Shown: piece after piece, positions 45,753 to 60,700 of the stretch
Numbering within the stretch: position 1 is the stretch's first letter
Layout: every line of letters begins with the position of its first letter
DNA from: Taxillus chinensis
Taxonomy: Eukaryota; Streptophyta; Magnoliopsida; Santalales; Loranthaceae
Length of the DNA: 64,000 nt
Direction: 5' to 3'
Assembly (NCBI GenBank): GCA_023512835.1
Contig: CM042092.1
Location: 4,303,293-4,367,292 of the forward strand
The notes under the pieces: generated by a model
Databases searched by the model: none
Seen by the model: only the letters and a program-made list of their open reading frames with translations
What the model was told of the DNA's origin: nothing
Translations under genes and position numbers: made by a program

Positions 45753-48700
45753 ATGCCGCTCTTCGTCGACGACGACGAGGATTTCAAACGTCTCTGCGAA
45801 GACCCCTCGGCGCTCGCAGACAAGGCCGATGCGTACATCAAAGACCTGTACAAGAGGTTGGAGATCGTAAAGGCTCAGTCGGACGCATCTTCGGTCACCG
45901 CGGAGCAGACATGCTCAATACTCGAGCAGAAGTATCTCTCTCTCTCCTCCAATTTCGACCATCTTCAATCGCAGAACGCCCAACTGGAATCCGCCCTCGA
46001 CCAGCGCCTCTCCGAACTCGCTCAACTACAGGGCGAAATAAAACAGCTCCACCTTCAATCTGTAATTTTCTAGGGTTTTCTTATATCGATTTTGGTTTGT
46101 CGTTGGTTTTTCAATTGGTACTACTGGCTTTCAGATGGGAAAAGATGGAGAGTTGGAGAGATTGTCCACCGAAGCCTCGGAGCTTCATAAATCGAAGAGA
46201 CAATTGCTGGAGGTAGTGGAGCAGAAGGATTTGGAAATTAGCGAGAAAAGTTCAACGATTAAAAGTTATCTGGACAAGATTGTGAGTTGTATTTACTTCG
46301 TCATACTTTCAAAATGGTAAACAGTTTGTAATGACATGTTTTCGTAATGTTTGATTGTTTGCAGCTCAACTTGACTGATAATGCTGCTTCAAGGGAAGCT
46401 CGCATAAGTGACCTCGAAGCAGAATTAACACGTACACAGGCTGCCTGTGCTCGGTTCTCTCAGGTCAGCAGTGCTTTCAGTGTTAGATTTAGTGTGGACG
46501 ATCACAAGCATAGTAGGACACATTTCTATTTGTGATTTAATATTTTAATTTTACAATACTGTTCTGCGCTATAATTTGTGTATCCAAGCAGGAAAAAGAG
46601 CTTATTGAGAGGCATAACATTTGGCTTAATGATGAATTATCGTCAAAAGTCAAGAGTCTCATTGAGCTGCGGAAGGCACGCACTGAATCTGAGGCTGAGA
46701 TGTCTGAGAAGCTTTTAAATGTACGTGTCACTAAATACCATGTATACAAACTGTTGTTATTGATCTCCATGTATGATCTGTTAGCGATCAATGTTAACAA
46801 GGCTTGACACCTGATGAAATTGTTTCAAAAAGTTGAAACATGACTTTAAATTATTGCTTGTGTGGAGTAGTCTACATATCTTCATATGATTGATGATGGG
46901 CCACCCAAACGTAAACTGAACAAAGTGTTAGTTAGTAACTAAGTAATAAGGGAATGCAAAAGACCATGTACACGATCTCTGTTTTTTTTGAGCCATGGGA
47001 TATATTTTATCTTCATCCTATATATAAAAGGTTTTAAATCTATTTTAATTCATGCAGGTTGAAAGACAATTTGAAGAAAGTTCAAGCTCCTTGAAACGGG
47101 CTAGTAAAAATTTGAGGGAGCTAGAAAAGAAGTATTCATCTTTGCAGGAGGTGTGTTTTTGTTCATTTGGAATTCTTACAACCGTTGCTTGTTTTTATTG
47201 CTTTTGACTTTGCTAATTTTTTTATTATGTGATGGTTGAAGGATTTGTGCTCTTCTAAAAATGATGCTTCTGCTAGCGAGGAACGATTTAATGCTGAACT
47301 TTCTACGGTATGCCAATTGCACAGTTATGTATCCATGTTTTGAATAAAAATTTATATTTTAATGCTATTTTTGAATATAATGATACACATGCATTTCTTT
47401 CTTTGTAATGTTTTTGCTCTACCTCTCTGTAGAATTCTACTGGGTTATTCTTCTGATGAAAGCAATCCAAAATGTGCTTTTCATTGTTGTTGTTGTTGGA
47501 GTCTTGCAGTCAGATCTAAAGGTTTTCGGTGTCATGTCAATGGGCATGTTTTTGCAAGAATCTCAATAAAATATGTTTTCAAGACAATGAGCATGTTGGG
47601 GGGGGGGGGGGTATCGAGTTATTTCAGGGGATTACTGTTATTTTGGATAAAAAGAATTAAGGAAAACGTAACAGATTGTAAAATAGTAAGCTGTAGAAGG
47701 CATCCTCTGTAAATAGAAAAAATAGAAAAAGATAGGCACTGCAACATAGCAATTGCATCTGTCTGAACGTTGCCGAAGCAGTGCTTGAACACAATGTTCT
47801 ATGCATTCCTCTGATTTTGGTTATAGTTTTACTTTTCACCGTGTTTTGTTTTCTACTATCCATACAAAATTTTAGCGTTTGGCTACCATTTTAATTGGTC
47901 CTATTTGTTATGGCTGCAAGAACATTTTGTATTAAGTCAATAACCTACTAATGTCTGATCACCCATCATAACAGGGTGGATATTGAAGATTTTATGCATA
48001 GGATTTAAATATGATTTGGTCAACAGCAAGGCAATTTCCCCTGTTTTGATTTTATTTAGCGAAACAATTAATATATTTTTGACAATTTTTTCATTATGGT
48101 CTGTTGTTCTGATTGATTGTAGCATTTCTGGTCAGTACTACTTTTTTACTTAACAATTCTACCGACCTGATTTTTATATCCATTTTGCTTGCTGCCACTA
48201 CTATTCACTATATTTCTTGTAGGTGAACAAGCTTGTTGAATTGTATAAAGAAAGTTCTGAGGAATGGTCCAATAAGGCTTCAGAACTTGAGGGTGTAATA
48301 AAGGCCTTAGAAGTAAGTCTTGTGGTTCACTTCCTCTACTTCCTCTTGGACTATTGAACTAATCATGTTTTGTTTTTTCGACATGTATTTGTTGTTGATG
48401 GGCAGACACAGCTGGGTCAAGTAGAAAATGATTATAAGCAGAAACTTGAGAAGGAAGTATCTTCCAGACAAGAATTTCAAAAGGTGTGCTGCCTCCTGGT
48501 TGATTACTGTTGGCCAATTTTTTTTCCTGTGTATGTTAAGACTTAAGATATGTTAGATGACTTATGGTGACAGTAACATTTGTGTTTAGTAATTGCAATG
48601 CATAAAAAGCCTAGAAAAATGCTTTCCTCTTTGGTTGGGTGAGCTATCGAAAATAAATAGAAAAAAGTACTTAATTTTTTGCAATTGATTTATTTATAAT

Positions 48701-51700
48701 AAAGTCACCGAATTTGAGAAGCTGTGATTGTTTGGACAAAATTGTCATTTTGATTTATTTACTAATAATTGTATTTCTTGGATTCTGTAAGTTCCATGTT
48801 TATATTGTTACAGCACAGAGAAAAGGAGATTAAAATCTAAAATGTTTTTAACAATGAGATATTTAAATCGTCAAGGGGAATGGCCTCTTTATTTTAGTGT
48901 TACCCCATTTGTGGTTGTTTAAATCAAATCAAACCAACCAGCCTTAATATGCGGTTGACTGTACTAACATCATTTGTGGTTTTCATGAATCATTATTTGA
49001 ATTGTGTAATAAAGGTTTCGTAGTCAATTCTAAAATGATTATAATTATAACTGCTTCATCTCACTTTTAGAAACAATCTAGTTGTAAGCTAAAGATCTTG
49101 ATTCCTAAAGAGATTAATATATGATTTTTATGTAGTGATAGATTACCTAGGGCTCGGTTGGTGTGGCTACTTGCTGTTGGGGTCATTATGGGCGAATGAC
49201 CTTTAAATTTCAGTGTCATGCCATTTGTGGTTGTTCACGAATCATTATTTGTATCATACGATAATGTTTTGGTAGTCAATTCTAAAATGGTTATAATTTG
49301 AACTTCACCATCTCACTTTTAGAAACAATCTAGTTGTAAGCTAAAGATCATGATTTCTAAAGAGATTAAAATATGATTTTTATTTAGTGATAGATTACTT
49401 AGGGCTTGGTTGGTGTGGCTGTTGCTGTTGGGGTATCTTTTGCAATAGTATAATTTGTAAATATAACTAAAAAATACTTCCAAAATAGGAAAAAACACTA
49501 TAATAGAAAATATTATAAATTATCAATGAATAAGTATTATGAAAATAAAATAATAATGATATTGTGTAGTGATTGATTTGGTTATGCGGTAGGGTCGATG
49601 ATTGAGAGTGGTGGTGAACAAAAGAGGAAGCTAGACATCAAATTTAAAGAGGTCCCTGAAGTTGTGACAAGAGTTATGTCCTCTTAGAATGTTTGTCTAT
49701 TAAGCAATAGGGCATAAAATGGGTTTTACTGTGCTGCTTGCCTGTAAGGATATAATTAAAAATGAAGAAATTAATTCAATATTTCTGCAGCCACTGTGAT
49801 TGAAAATAAGAAGGAATTTCATTAAAGGTATTATGGGGAGGTATACCATAATCCTGTGGGATTTTTGGTCAGGAATGAGGTACTCAATTCGGGAGAGGTT
49901 AGAAAGGCCAGCAAACATTTGTTTGCATGGGCGGTGAATGTCTGTGGATGTTAGGAAAGTAGAAGAAAACAGTGTTGGTTAGAACACGGCCATAGACCAA
50001 GAACTGCAAGGAATCTAGCTTTAGTGATCTACTTTGTGTCTTTTTATGAAACATTGGCTTGCCAATAGGTCATATCTAATATGTTTGAGATCTGGTGTTG
50101 ATGGGGTTGTGCATGAACCCCGTAGGTGTACGACCTTTTTGTCGTATTTCCTTCTTCACCAGTCTTAAACCATTACATTGTCAACTTCTGTTCAATATTG
50201 CGCCTTGCAGATTCTTTGTACCTAAATGATTTATTCTTTTTTAGTTATTGGATCCTTATTCCTTAAGTATGAGGTGGAGAGTGAAGGGTTCCCTAAATAG
50301 ACAAGAAAATATACCTAAGAATTGGATCACTTGAACTGATCGTTTAGATAAGATAGTTTTCTGAATAATGTTTCTTATATATCATACAATTGATTTGGAA
50401 AAAAGCAACAGCGAGAACTCGTCTCTTTGCTGCCTGCTATGGAATAATACCGTTTGAAAGATTGAAATGTGAGTCCTTATTTTCTAGGATGTTCTGAATC
50501 AAAATATTTATCAACTGCTACTGGGCAAGATTATTATTATTAATATAAATGTATGCATTTTTCCCGGGCATAATTTTAATTATTTAATTATATTATTTTT
50601 GTTAATATTGATGATTAAATTGCTGCTTACTTTGTTATGGTGTCTTGTTAATTATTTTAAATGCTTTAATTATTTTTATTGTCTTTGTTTCAGGAGTATG
50701 CAGAATTGAAAGAAAAACTTGAAAGATGTGAAGCTGAATTACAGTCCAATCAGAAAGAAAATGAGTTGAATCTTGTTCCTGTCACCTCTTTAAATTCTGA
50801 AAAGTATGTCCGTTATTACTTTATGATGGATGTCTTGGTTATTTCCCTGCTATTTGCTTGCACTGCGCAATTTGAATTAAAATATGCTTCTCATCGATTT
50901 ACTGACAAAATAAAATTTCTTGTTAATTGGCTTACTAGACTGTGTCGCAACATGCAGATGTCTGTACTGTATTGACTTTACTTTCATATTTTTTCCTGAG
51001 CAACAAAAATTCATTCCGGTCGAAAGAAAGTGCACAAAATGATGAATATAATATTCTTAGCATGGAAGAAGAAAACGAGGAAAAAGCTATCAAATTAGGC
51101 CTACAACACTTAGTATTGGCATTAAACAATCAACCATAGAACCCTATGAAACCCTCATGCGAATGTTGATGGAAAGGTCCATAAGTAATTATGTTATGTG
51201 AATCCTAACTCTTCTTTTGGGAAATCATCATCAACATTGAAATTGCTCTTGATCTAGTTATGGTAAAAATGTTTTTGCCTCCATTGTATTCCCTCATCCT
51301 CCATATGTTTTGTGAAAAGTATTTTCTTGTGGTTTTGTGTGTTTGTTTGGGGGGAAATATATTGATTCTATGCGTTGGTCGAGGTTGGTCTCAATATGGT
51401 CGAGGTGAACCTTGAAAGAAAAGAAAAGAAAAAACAAAACAAAATAATAAATGAAACGGAATGAAATTATGCAATTTTTTTTTATAGGTAATAATAAAAC
51501 TTTATTAACAGAAAGTATACAAGAAGTGCACTAAAAGAGAAGTATCAAAAGAATAAGAAAACAACAAACGAGTAACACCCAGCTTAAAAGGAACACCCAT
51601 CAACAACATCCACAATACAAGAAAAACATGAACCCGAGGCAGAGAGCCACCCAAGAAGAGAACGCAAGACACAGGGCTTAAGCTCCACCACGCGAAGCGC

Positions 51701-54700
51701 GCGATTATCAAACAGCCTAGCATTCCGCTCGCACCAAAGATACCACAAGATACAATGAGGAATAACACGCCAAAGTGGCGACCGGCAACCCACACAACCA
51801 TCCCAGCATGAAAATAAATCAACCATACCCCGATACATCACCCAAGGAAGCCCAAACAAACCAAGAAACATGTCTCAAAGCTCCCGGGCAAACGGACAAT
51901 GAAGAAAAATGTGATCAATATATTCAATGTCCGCCTGACACAAGAAACAACGGCTAACCACCACCATACCACGACGACGCAAGTTGTTCGCCGTAAGGAT
52001 CCTTACAAGCACCGTAGGCCAAACAAAGAAACTCACCCGAGGAGGGGCTGAAACCTTCCAGACCAACCGCCACGGAAAACAAGAAGGGGCGTCCGGGGTA
52101 AGAAAAGAATATAAGTACCGCACACTAAAGCCAACCGTCGGAGCATGACGCCAGCACAACCGGTCCAGCGCAGTTCAGGAGGGGCGACTGGAATACAAAA
52201 GAGCAAAGAAGGAGGAAAAGGATTCCAACTCCCAATTTTGGGCCAGACGCAAAAAAGACACCTCCGAATGCAAGGAATTCCCACGAGCCTGTAGAAAATC
52301 AGCCACCCAGCCATTCCTGCGACAAGCAAGACGGTATAACTCCGGATAGGCCTCCGTCAAAGGCACCGGGCCACACTAAATATTATCCCAAAAACGAACA
52401 GAGGAGCCATCCCCCACAACATAAGCCACTAATTGAGAGAAGGAATCCTATCGTGAATGGATAGCCTTTCAACAGCCCACCCATGAGGACCACGAGGGAC
52501 CCCTGACATCCAACCCCCCTCTAAGGCACCAAATTTCACCACAATCACTTGCCGTCACAAGGCGGTCCTCTCAAGCCCGAACTGCCAAAACCACTTACCA
52601 AGAAGAGTCGTGTTTTACCAACGGATCCGCTTGATAGCGAGACCACCCTGAGCAAGGGGCCGATAAACAGACGCCCACCGAACCAAATGAGGTTCGGCCA
52701 CCGCCACCGTAGAACCCCAAAGAAAATTCCTCTGGATCTGCTCAAGTCGGGAGGCCACTGCAGCAGGAATAGAGAAAAGAGCCCAAATTGATGTGCAGCC
52801 CTGAAAGAGCCTCAAACCAAACAAGGAGGGCACGCAAATGAAATAGATGTTTAGGGTCAGGCTCACAAAAAAGCAGAGTATCATCCGCGAAGAGTAAATG
52901 AGAGATCACCAAACGCCGGCCACCACGAGAGCCTACAGAAAACCCCGAGAGTAATCCAAGAGCAGAAGCAGAAGCAACCAAACGGCTAAAAGCCTCCATA
53001 ACGAGAAGGAAAAGCAGCGGAGACAAAGGATCCCCCTGACGAAGGCCACGAGAACTCCAAAAGAAGCCACAGTGGCTGCCATTCACCAACACCGAAAAGC
53101 GGACAATAGAGATACAAAAAGAAATCCAGCGCTGCCACCACCGAGGAGAAAAGCCACACCGTCACAAAAGATAAAGGAGAAAACCCCAATGAACATGATC
53201 ATAGGCCTTCTCCAAATCCAACTTGCATAACAAGCTAGGGAGAGAGTCCTTCAAATGATTGTCAAGGCACTCATTAGCAATGAGGATGGAATCAAGGATC
53301 TGTCTACCATGAACAAAGGCACTCTGGGACGGGGATATGAGTTTCCCGAGCACCCCCTGCAACCGACGAGCCAGAAGCATAGCAATGATTTTATACATAC
53401 CACCCACTAAGCAAATTTAATTTTAAAATAATAAAATCATACTACAATTATCAAATGAAATTTCACATTCATTAAAATTTTAATTTAAGTTTCTAGTCAT
53501 ACATCAAATCTAAATATCCAATAATACAATATCACCAAATAGTTAATCTAATCTGAAGCTAATATCTGGTTCAAGGGTTTACACAATTTATATAGACTTT
53601 GCGAGGTTAAATACTCAATAACAAAAGTAGTCGGGGCAGGTTCTGCCAACTACCAAGTCATTTTTTGTAAACGTTATCATCATTGCTAATATTCATCCAT
53701 GATTATAAACAAATTATCTCACTTATTAAAAGACAAACAATTTAATTAGTATATGAATTAAGTTATTATGAAGTTATATAATAAATTCATAATATACTAA
53801 AACAATTAAGTATTCCTTTTTGGTTTTTCTCAATGTCTTTCTATGTTGGGGTAGTTTATAATTTTTTCAAGAATCCTAAATCCTCAAAATATTTTTTCAT
53901 ATAATCTCTAACTTTCAGACATGGAGCAGCATTCCTCCTTTACCTTTATTTATTTGTTTTTCACAAAAGATATATTGAATATATTTATATCTTTTTTAAA
54001 AAAATATTATCTATTTCAATTTCATTTTCATATTTTCAAGCGTAATTTTTTTTATTCCTGTCACAAATAATAAACCACACATTGTTGGTGTTTAGAAGGA
54101 ACAATGCATTACAACACCATACCACATATAGATGAATTTAAATTAATTAGTTCTCACACACCACAAATTAATTAGTACAAATGCCATTCATTATAAATTC
54201 ATGACACATCACAAATTTAAGTTAAATCACCTAACCTTGCTCGCTGCCATTAGAAGGAGAGAGATCAGCCACTAGAGGGAGAGGGATCGAGAGATGATAA
54301 CAACTAAGGCAGAGTAGACAGTGATGAAGGTGAAGGGGACAAGGACGATCGATGAGAGAGGGGGCAGATGATTTCGATACCACCCTTTTTTAAAACCTAT
54401 TTAAACCTTTTTTTGAGAGATTGTGGCACCCATATTTGGGATGAGGCAATAGAACAGGGTTAAGGAGCCTGCCTCACCTAATCTCGACCTGGATTATCAC
54501 CTTCTCTAAAATGAAATGCAGCCTTAAAATACATTGTTCTTTGCTTTCTGGAATTGTATCTAGTAGTTTCTATCTATCCGCTATCTTATTTGCACTGTTA
54601 TGAGTAATTCCAATAGGCTTAGCTATAACAAAAGTTATAACTAAATTTGACTAAAATTTAACACAAAATCTATTCCAATACTACATCCATACTACCAGTA

Positions 54701-57700
54701 AATTTATCTCTAGCAATAATTTAAGTTAAATATACCTAAATTTTAAGTTGGCTCTCATGCTCCCATCCACTTTAAACCCAATCGTACCCTTGCAAACTCT
54801 CCATTCACAATGCTGAAGCAGAGGACACCATTGCTGTTGTCGTGCTGGCAGCTCTCCAGGTTGCTGCCAACCCAGACCGGTTCCCTATCTGCTGTTGTAG
54901 CTATTGCACACATTGTTAGTTCTTGTCGTTTTATTTTACATTTTGCTTGTCCATAACACAGCAGAGAGACGTAGTGGATTGTGCAGAAGTAGGCTGTGCA
55001 AGCAGAGAGATCGCATCGAGAGAGATAATGCAGCAGAGAGTCATAGTGGGTTGTGCGGCAGTGGGCTGTGTGAACACACCATTGGGAGAGAGAGTTTTGT
55101 GAGCCTAAATTAGGAAAAGTAGGTTTCAACAAAAATAAAAAAAAGTACTATTAGAGTTGTTTTTAGCTAAAGATATATCTAGCAAGCTAAATATAGCTTT
55201 AACTAAGAAAATTTACCTCGACTTACTCTTATGTCACCAATAAATAATGAAGAGATGTGTTTTTTTCTTTAAACGCCTCTAACAAGCAATGCAATGCCAA
55301 TGTGAATGCCAAGGAAAAAAATGAGGGTAGCAGGGGTTCAGTTCAAAGGACGCAATCATGCACATGCCCTTTCAAGTTGTTTGTAGATGTATTTGCAGTG
55401 GCAAGTTAGTCGCAGATGTGTTGAACCTCTACGAAAAACTGGCTAAAGATTCAATATGAAAGTGTACTCCAGAAGAATAATTTTGATGTGCTATAGTTGT
55501 GGAAATATAAAATCCTGAATGTAAAATTTCAGTATGAAATGGCTAGAGCTTGTTGACTGGTAAGCAATTTGTGTCCAATATATGAAACACTTTATTCTTT
55601 TTTTTGTCAGTAGTTTTCATGATTAAAATTACAATTGGTAGGGAGAGTAGATATGTAGGCAACGGGATACCTAGAATTTTGAATGTTGGATGCAAAGCAA
55701 ATGTTTTTGGGCCACATTTGCTACATGTAGGGATGTTATGCGATAATTTCTGCCTGTAGGTTTGCAATATATATATTTAAAATGTGAAAGAGATGTATTG
55801 TGGGGTGTTGAAGCAGCAATTTGCAGTGTAGATTAACTGAACAACTGGTACTTAAAAACTTTAGTATCTTAACATTGAAATTCAACAAGATTGCACCATA
55901 AATTATCTATATTTTCATTAGGTTGCCATGGAACATGTGTATTTATGTCTTCAGAATCATTTGTAAGGGTGTTCTTTTGTCTTTCTTTCGCTCAAGTGAG
56001 GTGCTAACTTTATTGGGGCTTCTTTTGTCTTTCTTTCTTTCTTTAGATATATGAGATTAGGTCAGGCTTTTCCTTTATTTTTCAAAAGAAATTTAATCAA
56101 ATTTAGTTGTATGTTTAGTGGGAATGAGTTTGCGCTGATATGTTTAATCTCATGTGTATTGTTATTACAGGTGGGTGGGTTCTTTTGGAAATGACACTCC
56201 TGTGAATGCTCGCATGCTTGTTCCCAATATTCCAGCTGGTGTGTCAGGAACAGCATTAGCTGCTTCACTTTTGCGGGATGGTTGGAGTGTGAGTTATTTC
56301 TTTATATTTTATTCTAGCGGACTAGTTTGGTCCTTGAATCTGTTTTACCCAAGATAAACTTTGCTCTTTAGGCATCGTCAGCTCATTTTCATAATCCATT
56401 TTTCATAGCTGGCTAAGATGTATAGCAAGTATCACGAGGCTGTTGATGCTTTGCGGCATGAACAACTGGGAAGAGCGCAAGCTGAAAAAGTATTAGAACA
56501 GGTATGTTTTTTTTCTTCTTTTGTTTATTATTCACTGTGGCAAAAAAGAGACTTTAGTGACTTGCAGTGAAGTGATAAAAATGTATTATAATACCTCTTA
56601 ATAATGTAAGAACTGTAGTTCTGCCCTAGCATTTAGATATATTTCAAGTATAAATATGTCTTTTCCATGACGGTATTCATGTGCTTTTCTCAGCTTATAT
56701 GGATACATTTGCTGCTTTGATATGGGCCCTGATTTTTCTAATTTGATCAAAAATTCAAAGTTCCTCATAGTATTTAAGATTGTATTTGGACATTGCAGTG
56801 ATGTTTACTACAGCCGATTCAAGTGTTCTCTGATGTGTCTCATAATCTTTTTGCATGGCTGGCTAAGATTGATTTGTTGTGCACTTTGATTGATTTCTTG
56901 CTTGCAAATTGAGCTTTTAGAACTTGTAAGAAGGTGTTCTGTAATTCGTTTCTACTTTAAATTTCATAAATTTTGTCGTGAATCTCTTATTATGTCATTT
57001 GGAACTTCAAAGGCTGATAGATCATTGAGCTTTTGATACTATTTGAGAGAGTTACTGCATGCGTGCACCCCACTTTTCTTTTTTTGTCGAGGATGGAAAT
57101 ATATGCTCGATAACCTAAAAAATAGTGCTTTTATTTGGTTAGAAGAGATCACCATGTGTTAGGTGCTTGTGTCCTAGTGTTGAAGTAAGATTTGTAATTT
57201 TTGAGATTCTCACTCGTCTAGAATTTTGGACAGCTGGAGTGTATTTTTTATTTGGATTTGCTTGTAACCAAATCGATCTTTGGTTTGTGGTTTGTTAATG
57301 AGCTATACTACACACATCCACACCCAAATACAAGAATACTCAAAAATGCTAAAAATGGGAAAGTTTTCATCACAAGGATACAATGGTAAATTGCAAGTAA
57401 AGTTTTCAATTGTGGTAATATTAGTGTTGTCACTAATCTTGGGAGCGGCTAGAATTTGTTCTTTGTCAGTAATATGTAATAAGTTATTGTTCTCTAGTTA
57501 TTACCTCACTTCCGTCGGTTTGACATGTTCTTTTAACCTATCAGTTCCCTAATGACTTTACTTTGTAGGTTCTGCATGAAATAGAGGAAAAAGCCGTAGT
57601 CATTTTGGATGAGCGAGGTAATTTATTATACTTAATATTTCAGGTGCAATGATTGTGCCTGTATGTCATATTTCCCTTTTCTTTTGGATTTAGTGGCTAC

Positions 57701-60700
57701 TTGGTAATATGTGTTGCTAGGGTGAAAAGGATGTATTAACTAAATTAAAGAAGAGTAAAAGATATATAGCCACACTAAGCCTTAACCTAATAAAAAAACA
57801 GATATGGTGCATAAAGCTTTTGTGATGGCGGGGTCTGGGAAAGGATTCAGGCCATAAGGACCAATATGAACGTAACTTTTCTCATATTAATTAATTAATT
57901 GCAATATAACTGTCATCATTGTTGTGCTTCTTACGTTAGTTGAACACTGGATTAGAGGTCATTTGTATTACACTGGATTGTTTCTTCGTACCTGAATTGG
58001 CTGGTTGATAGTAAATCCCAGTGCTGCGAGTAAATCGTCGATCCAACCAAGCTCACACATGGAAAAGACAACCAACAGCTTCTTGCCCTTTAACAACGAA
58101 AATTTCTCCCCATGAAACAAAGTAGCCAGTTGTCAATTTCCTATCAAGCTGACATCCAGTCAGCATTAGAGAAACCTGTCACATTTGCATGACCATGACC
58201 CTTAAATACCATTGTTGACCCCCCGACCCCTTTTAAATACTTTAAAATATTTATGTCTCACTCGTTGAGTGGTATAAGGTGATTCCAAAAATTGATTAAA
58301 GACACGGTAATAACGATATCTGGTCTCATGATGGCCAACTAGTTGAGTTTGCGCCTACAAGTCTCTTGTACCAAATATGATCATCAAACGAATCACTATC
58401 ATCCAGAATGGTTTTGTATTCAAATCCAGAGGAGTCTCCACAGGGATCCTAATGTATTGGCTTTGGTAAACATATCAAGTTCATATTTCCTATGTGACAA
58501 AATAATGCGCGAAGCTGATTGTGCTACTTCATTGCTGAGAAACTACCTTAGTTTACCGAGTTTTGAAACTGAATGTGAAGGTAAGCTTTGAACTTCCCAG
58601 TTCAACACAATCACATCCTTAAGCAAACCACCATTTTGGAAGGCATTTTTTAAACATTCTTAAAAAAAAACCTTTTGCCACATTCTTTTTGTGCAGCAGA
58701 TGGAATGCTCATAAAAAATATGAGAGAAACCTTTTGCCACAAGTTGAGCTAGAGAACCATCTGAATGCATGGAACAAGGTGCTAGTTATTGATTTGATCC
58801 ATAGCCTACCATCCTCTCAACTCTTGGCTGGCACCTCAATGAAGGATTCGCTAGAAGAACGAAGTGAACTCTACTTGAAAATCGTGAACATTCTTGGGTG
58901 GGTGAAAATTAGCACTGGGCTAACACATGAATGAAATCAGTGAACTCTTGCAAGGACATGTTCGCTGGGACAATAAATGATGCTTGGTACTACAACAGTT
59001 GTAACCTTTACAGGATAGGGAAGGAAGTGACATGGAAGGGCTTGATGATCCATCTTGGAGAGACCAGGGCAAGGATGATGGAGCATGGGGTTTGTCCATT
59101 GAGCATTGATGGTGTCCTGTGGTTAATGATATGGTAAGCCGTCATCACGCAATGTGCGGAATAGAGTTTAGCCCCTTGTATCTCAAATGAGAGAGTACGA
59201 GTAAGCTTCAAAATGTCTTGATTCTCGTGCTTTATCACATGATTTTGCTGCAATGTTGTAAACTCAAGTTTCACCCAGAGTGCCATGGTGCCACAAACAA
59301 TTCTAAGTCATGAGACAAATGATTGGTGCAATATGGCTGTATCATTGCGCAAGACCTTGACAAAGTGATTAGAAACAACTTTTTATGAAGATTAGTATTG
59401 TAAGACAAGAATGGTCATTAATAAGTGTAACAAGGTAATGGATACTAGTGCTTGGGGTCACCTAACTAGGCCCCAAACATCATAATGCATTAAGTTGCAA
59501 ACATGCAAAGCGCACATTTAAACATGGAAAATAAGAACTATGATGTTGCTTAATGACATACCTTATTCCTTTCCAGCCTTCTTGGGTACGTGTATTGGTA
59601 CATGCTCTCTCGTTGGGTCTTGGTATGAGTTTGGAGTGATGATCTTCATCCGGTATCCATATGGTAATCCGATAAAAATATTTGACAGGAAACATTATTT
59701 ATTTATTTTTATGTTAAAATAAATAAATTATGAATTGCTTACAAAATTTTTTATAAGAATTTATTTTAAATTAATAATATAATTAGTACATGTTGTTGAT
59801 TAGATTAAAAAATAAATATTATTATAATATCTTATTATTGAGTTTAAAACACATTTAATCTAGTGACATCGCTCCAAACAACAATTGTTGAGGAAGTTCC
59901 ATTGCATCAAACAATTTCCTGAAAAGCATGGCATCATTGCGCGTTCACCTATCTTCTGTAATTGTTGAGGGAGGATCACCAGTAAGGTGTCCCTTCTTAA
60001 TCTTGCCACTGAGGGCCTTAGACACAACTTACTTCCACAAAGAAAGTATTCTCATTTGATTTAAACTTGTTATTCGAGAACTGAATATATCTATGGTAGT
60101 TTGTTCCCCAGATGAAACTGTTTTTACTGTTCCAGCAGAATTATCCTCTGCCATCACAGTCAATGATAGGAGACCAATATAGGCGACACCCAGCTGAGAA
60201 AAATAGATCATACTAAGCAGTACCACCTACCAATTCTACTGAACAAGTAACAGCAAGGAGGTGCTGGAGCAGTCAACTTAGGGATTAAAGAAGACCCCTG
60301 ATGTCTATTGCACTGCCAGCAGGGGGCTGTGACCCTTGCTGGAGAGTAAAAACCTCTCGTGAGGTATACTGTGCAGCAGGAAGGACCCATGTGCTGCTGG
60401 ATGGCTCTCTCTTGTGGGATCATTGGTGGATGCAAGGGAGGGGTGGTGGCGGTGATTTGGGAAAAGAGATTTTGGGGAGTGGGCTGTGAAGCCATGTTGT
60501 TAGGGATAAAGAATGTATCAATCAAATGGAAGAAGAGTGCAAGAAATATAGCCTCACTAAGACTAAATGCGCCTGAGCCTACTAAGAATCACAATAGTAA
60601 TTGCGTTACACATGGACAATGTGTATTTTAGTTTAGTGTGAAGAATGTCGACTAAGCTCTTTCATGATTAATTGAAAGGGCCAAGAGTCCTTGGATAATG

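Larger units (their letters stand above)
50804..56170 (+). other. NUA intron 9, 5.4 kb, repeat-filled
   Basis: Between two conserved exons joined by a phase-2 junction (the split codon is AAG). It holds an antisense LINE (51474-53410) and a PIF-like element (54601-55228). The rest (50804-51473, 53411-54600, 55229-56170) is AT-rich and shows no gene. Confidence 0.75.

Noticed and set aside
52549..52791. 80-codon + strand frame in NUA intron 9
   Set aside because: Antisense shadow of the LINE reverse transcriptase region.
58343..58934. Two 81-82 codon + strand frames
   Set aside because: They lie opposite the antisense Copia remnant; the minus strand carries the Copia RT-end motif there.
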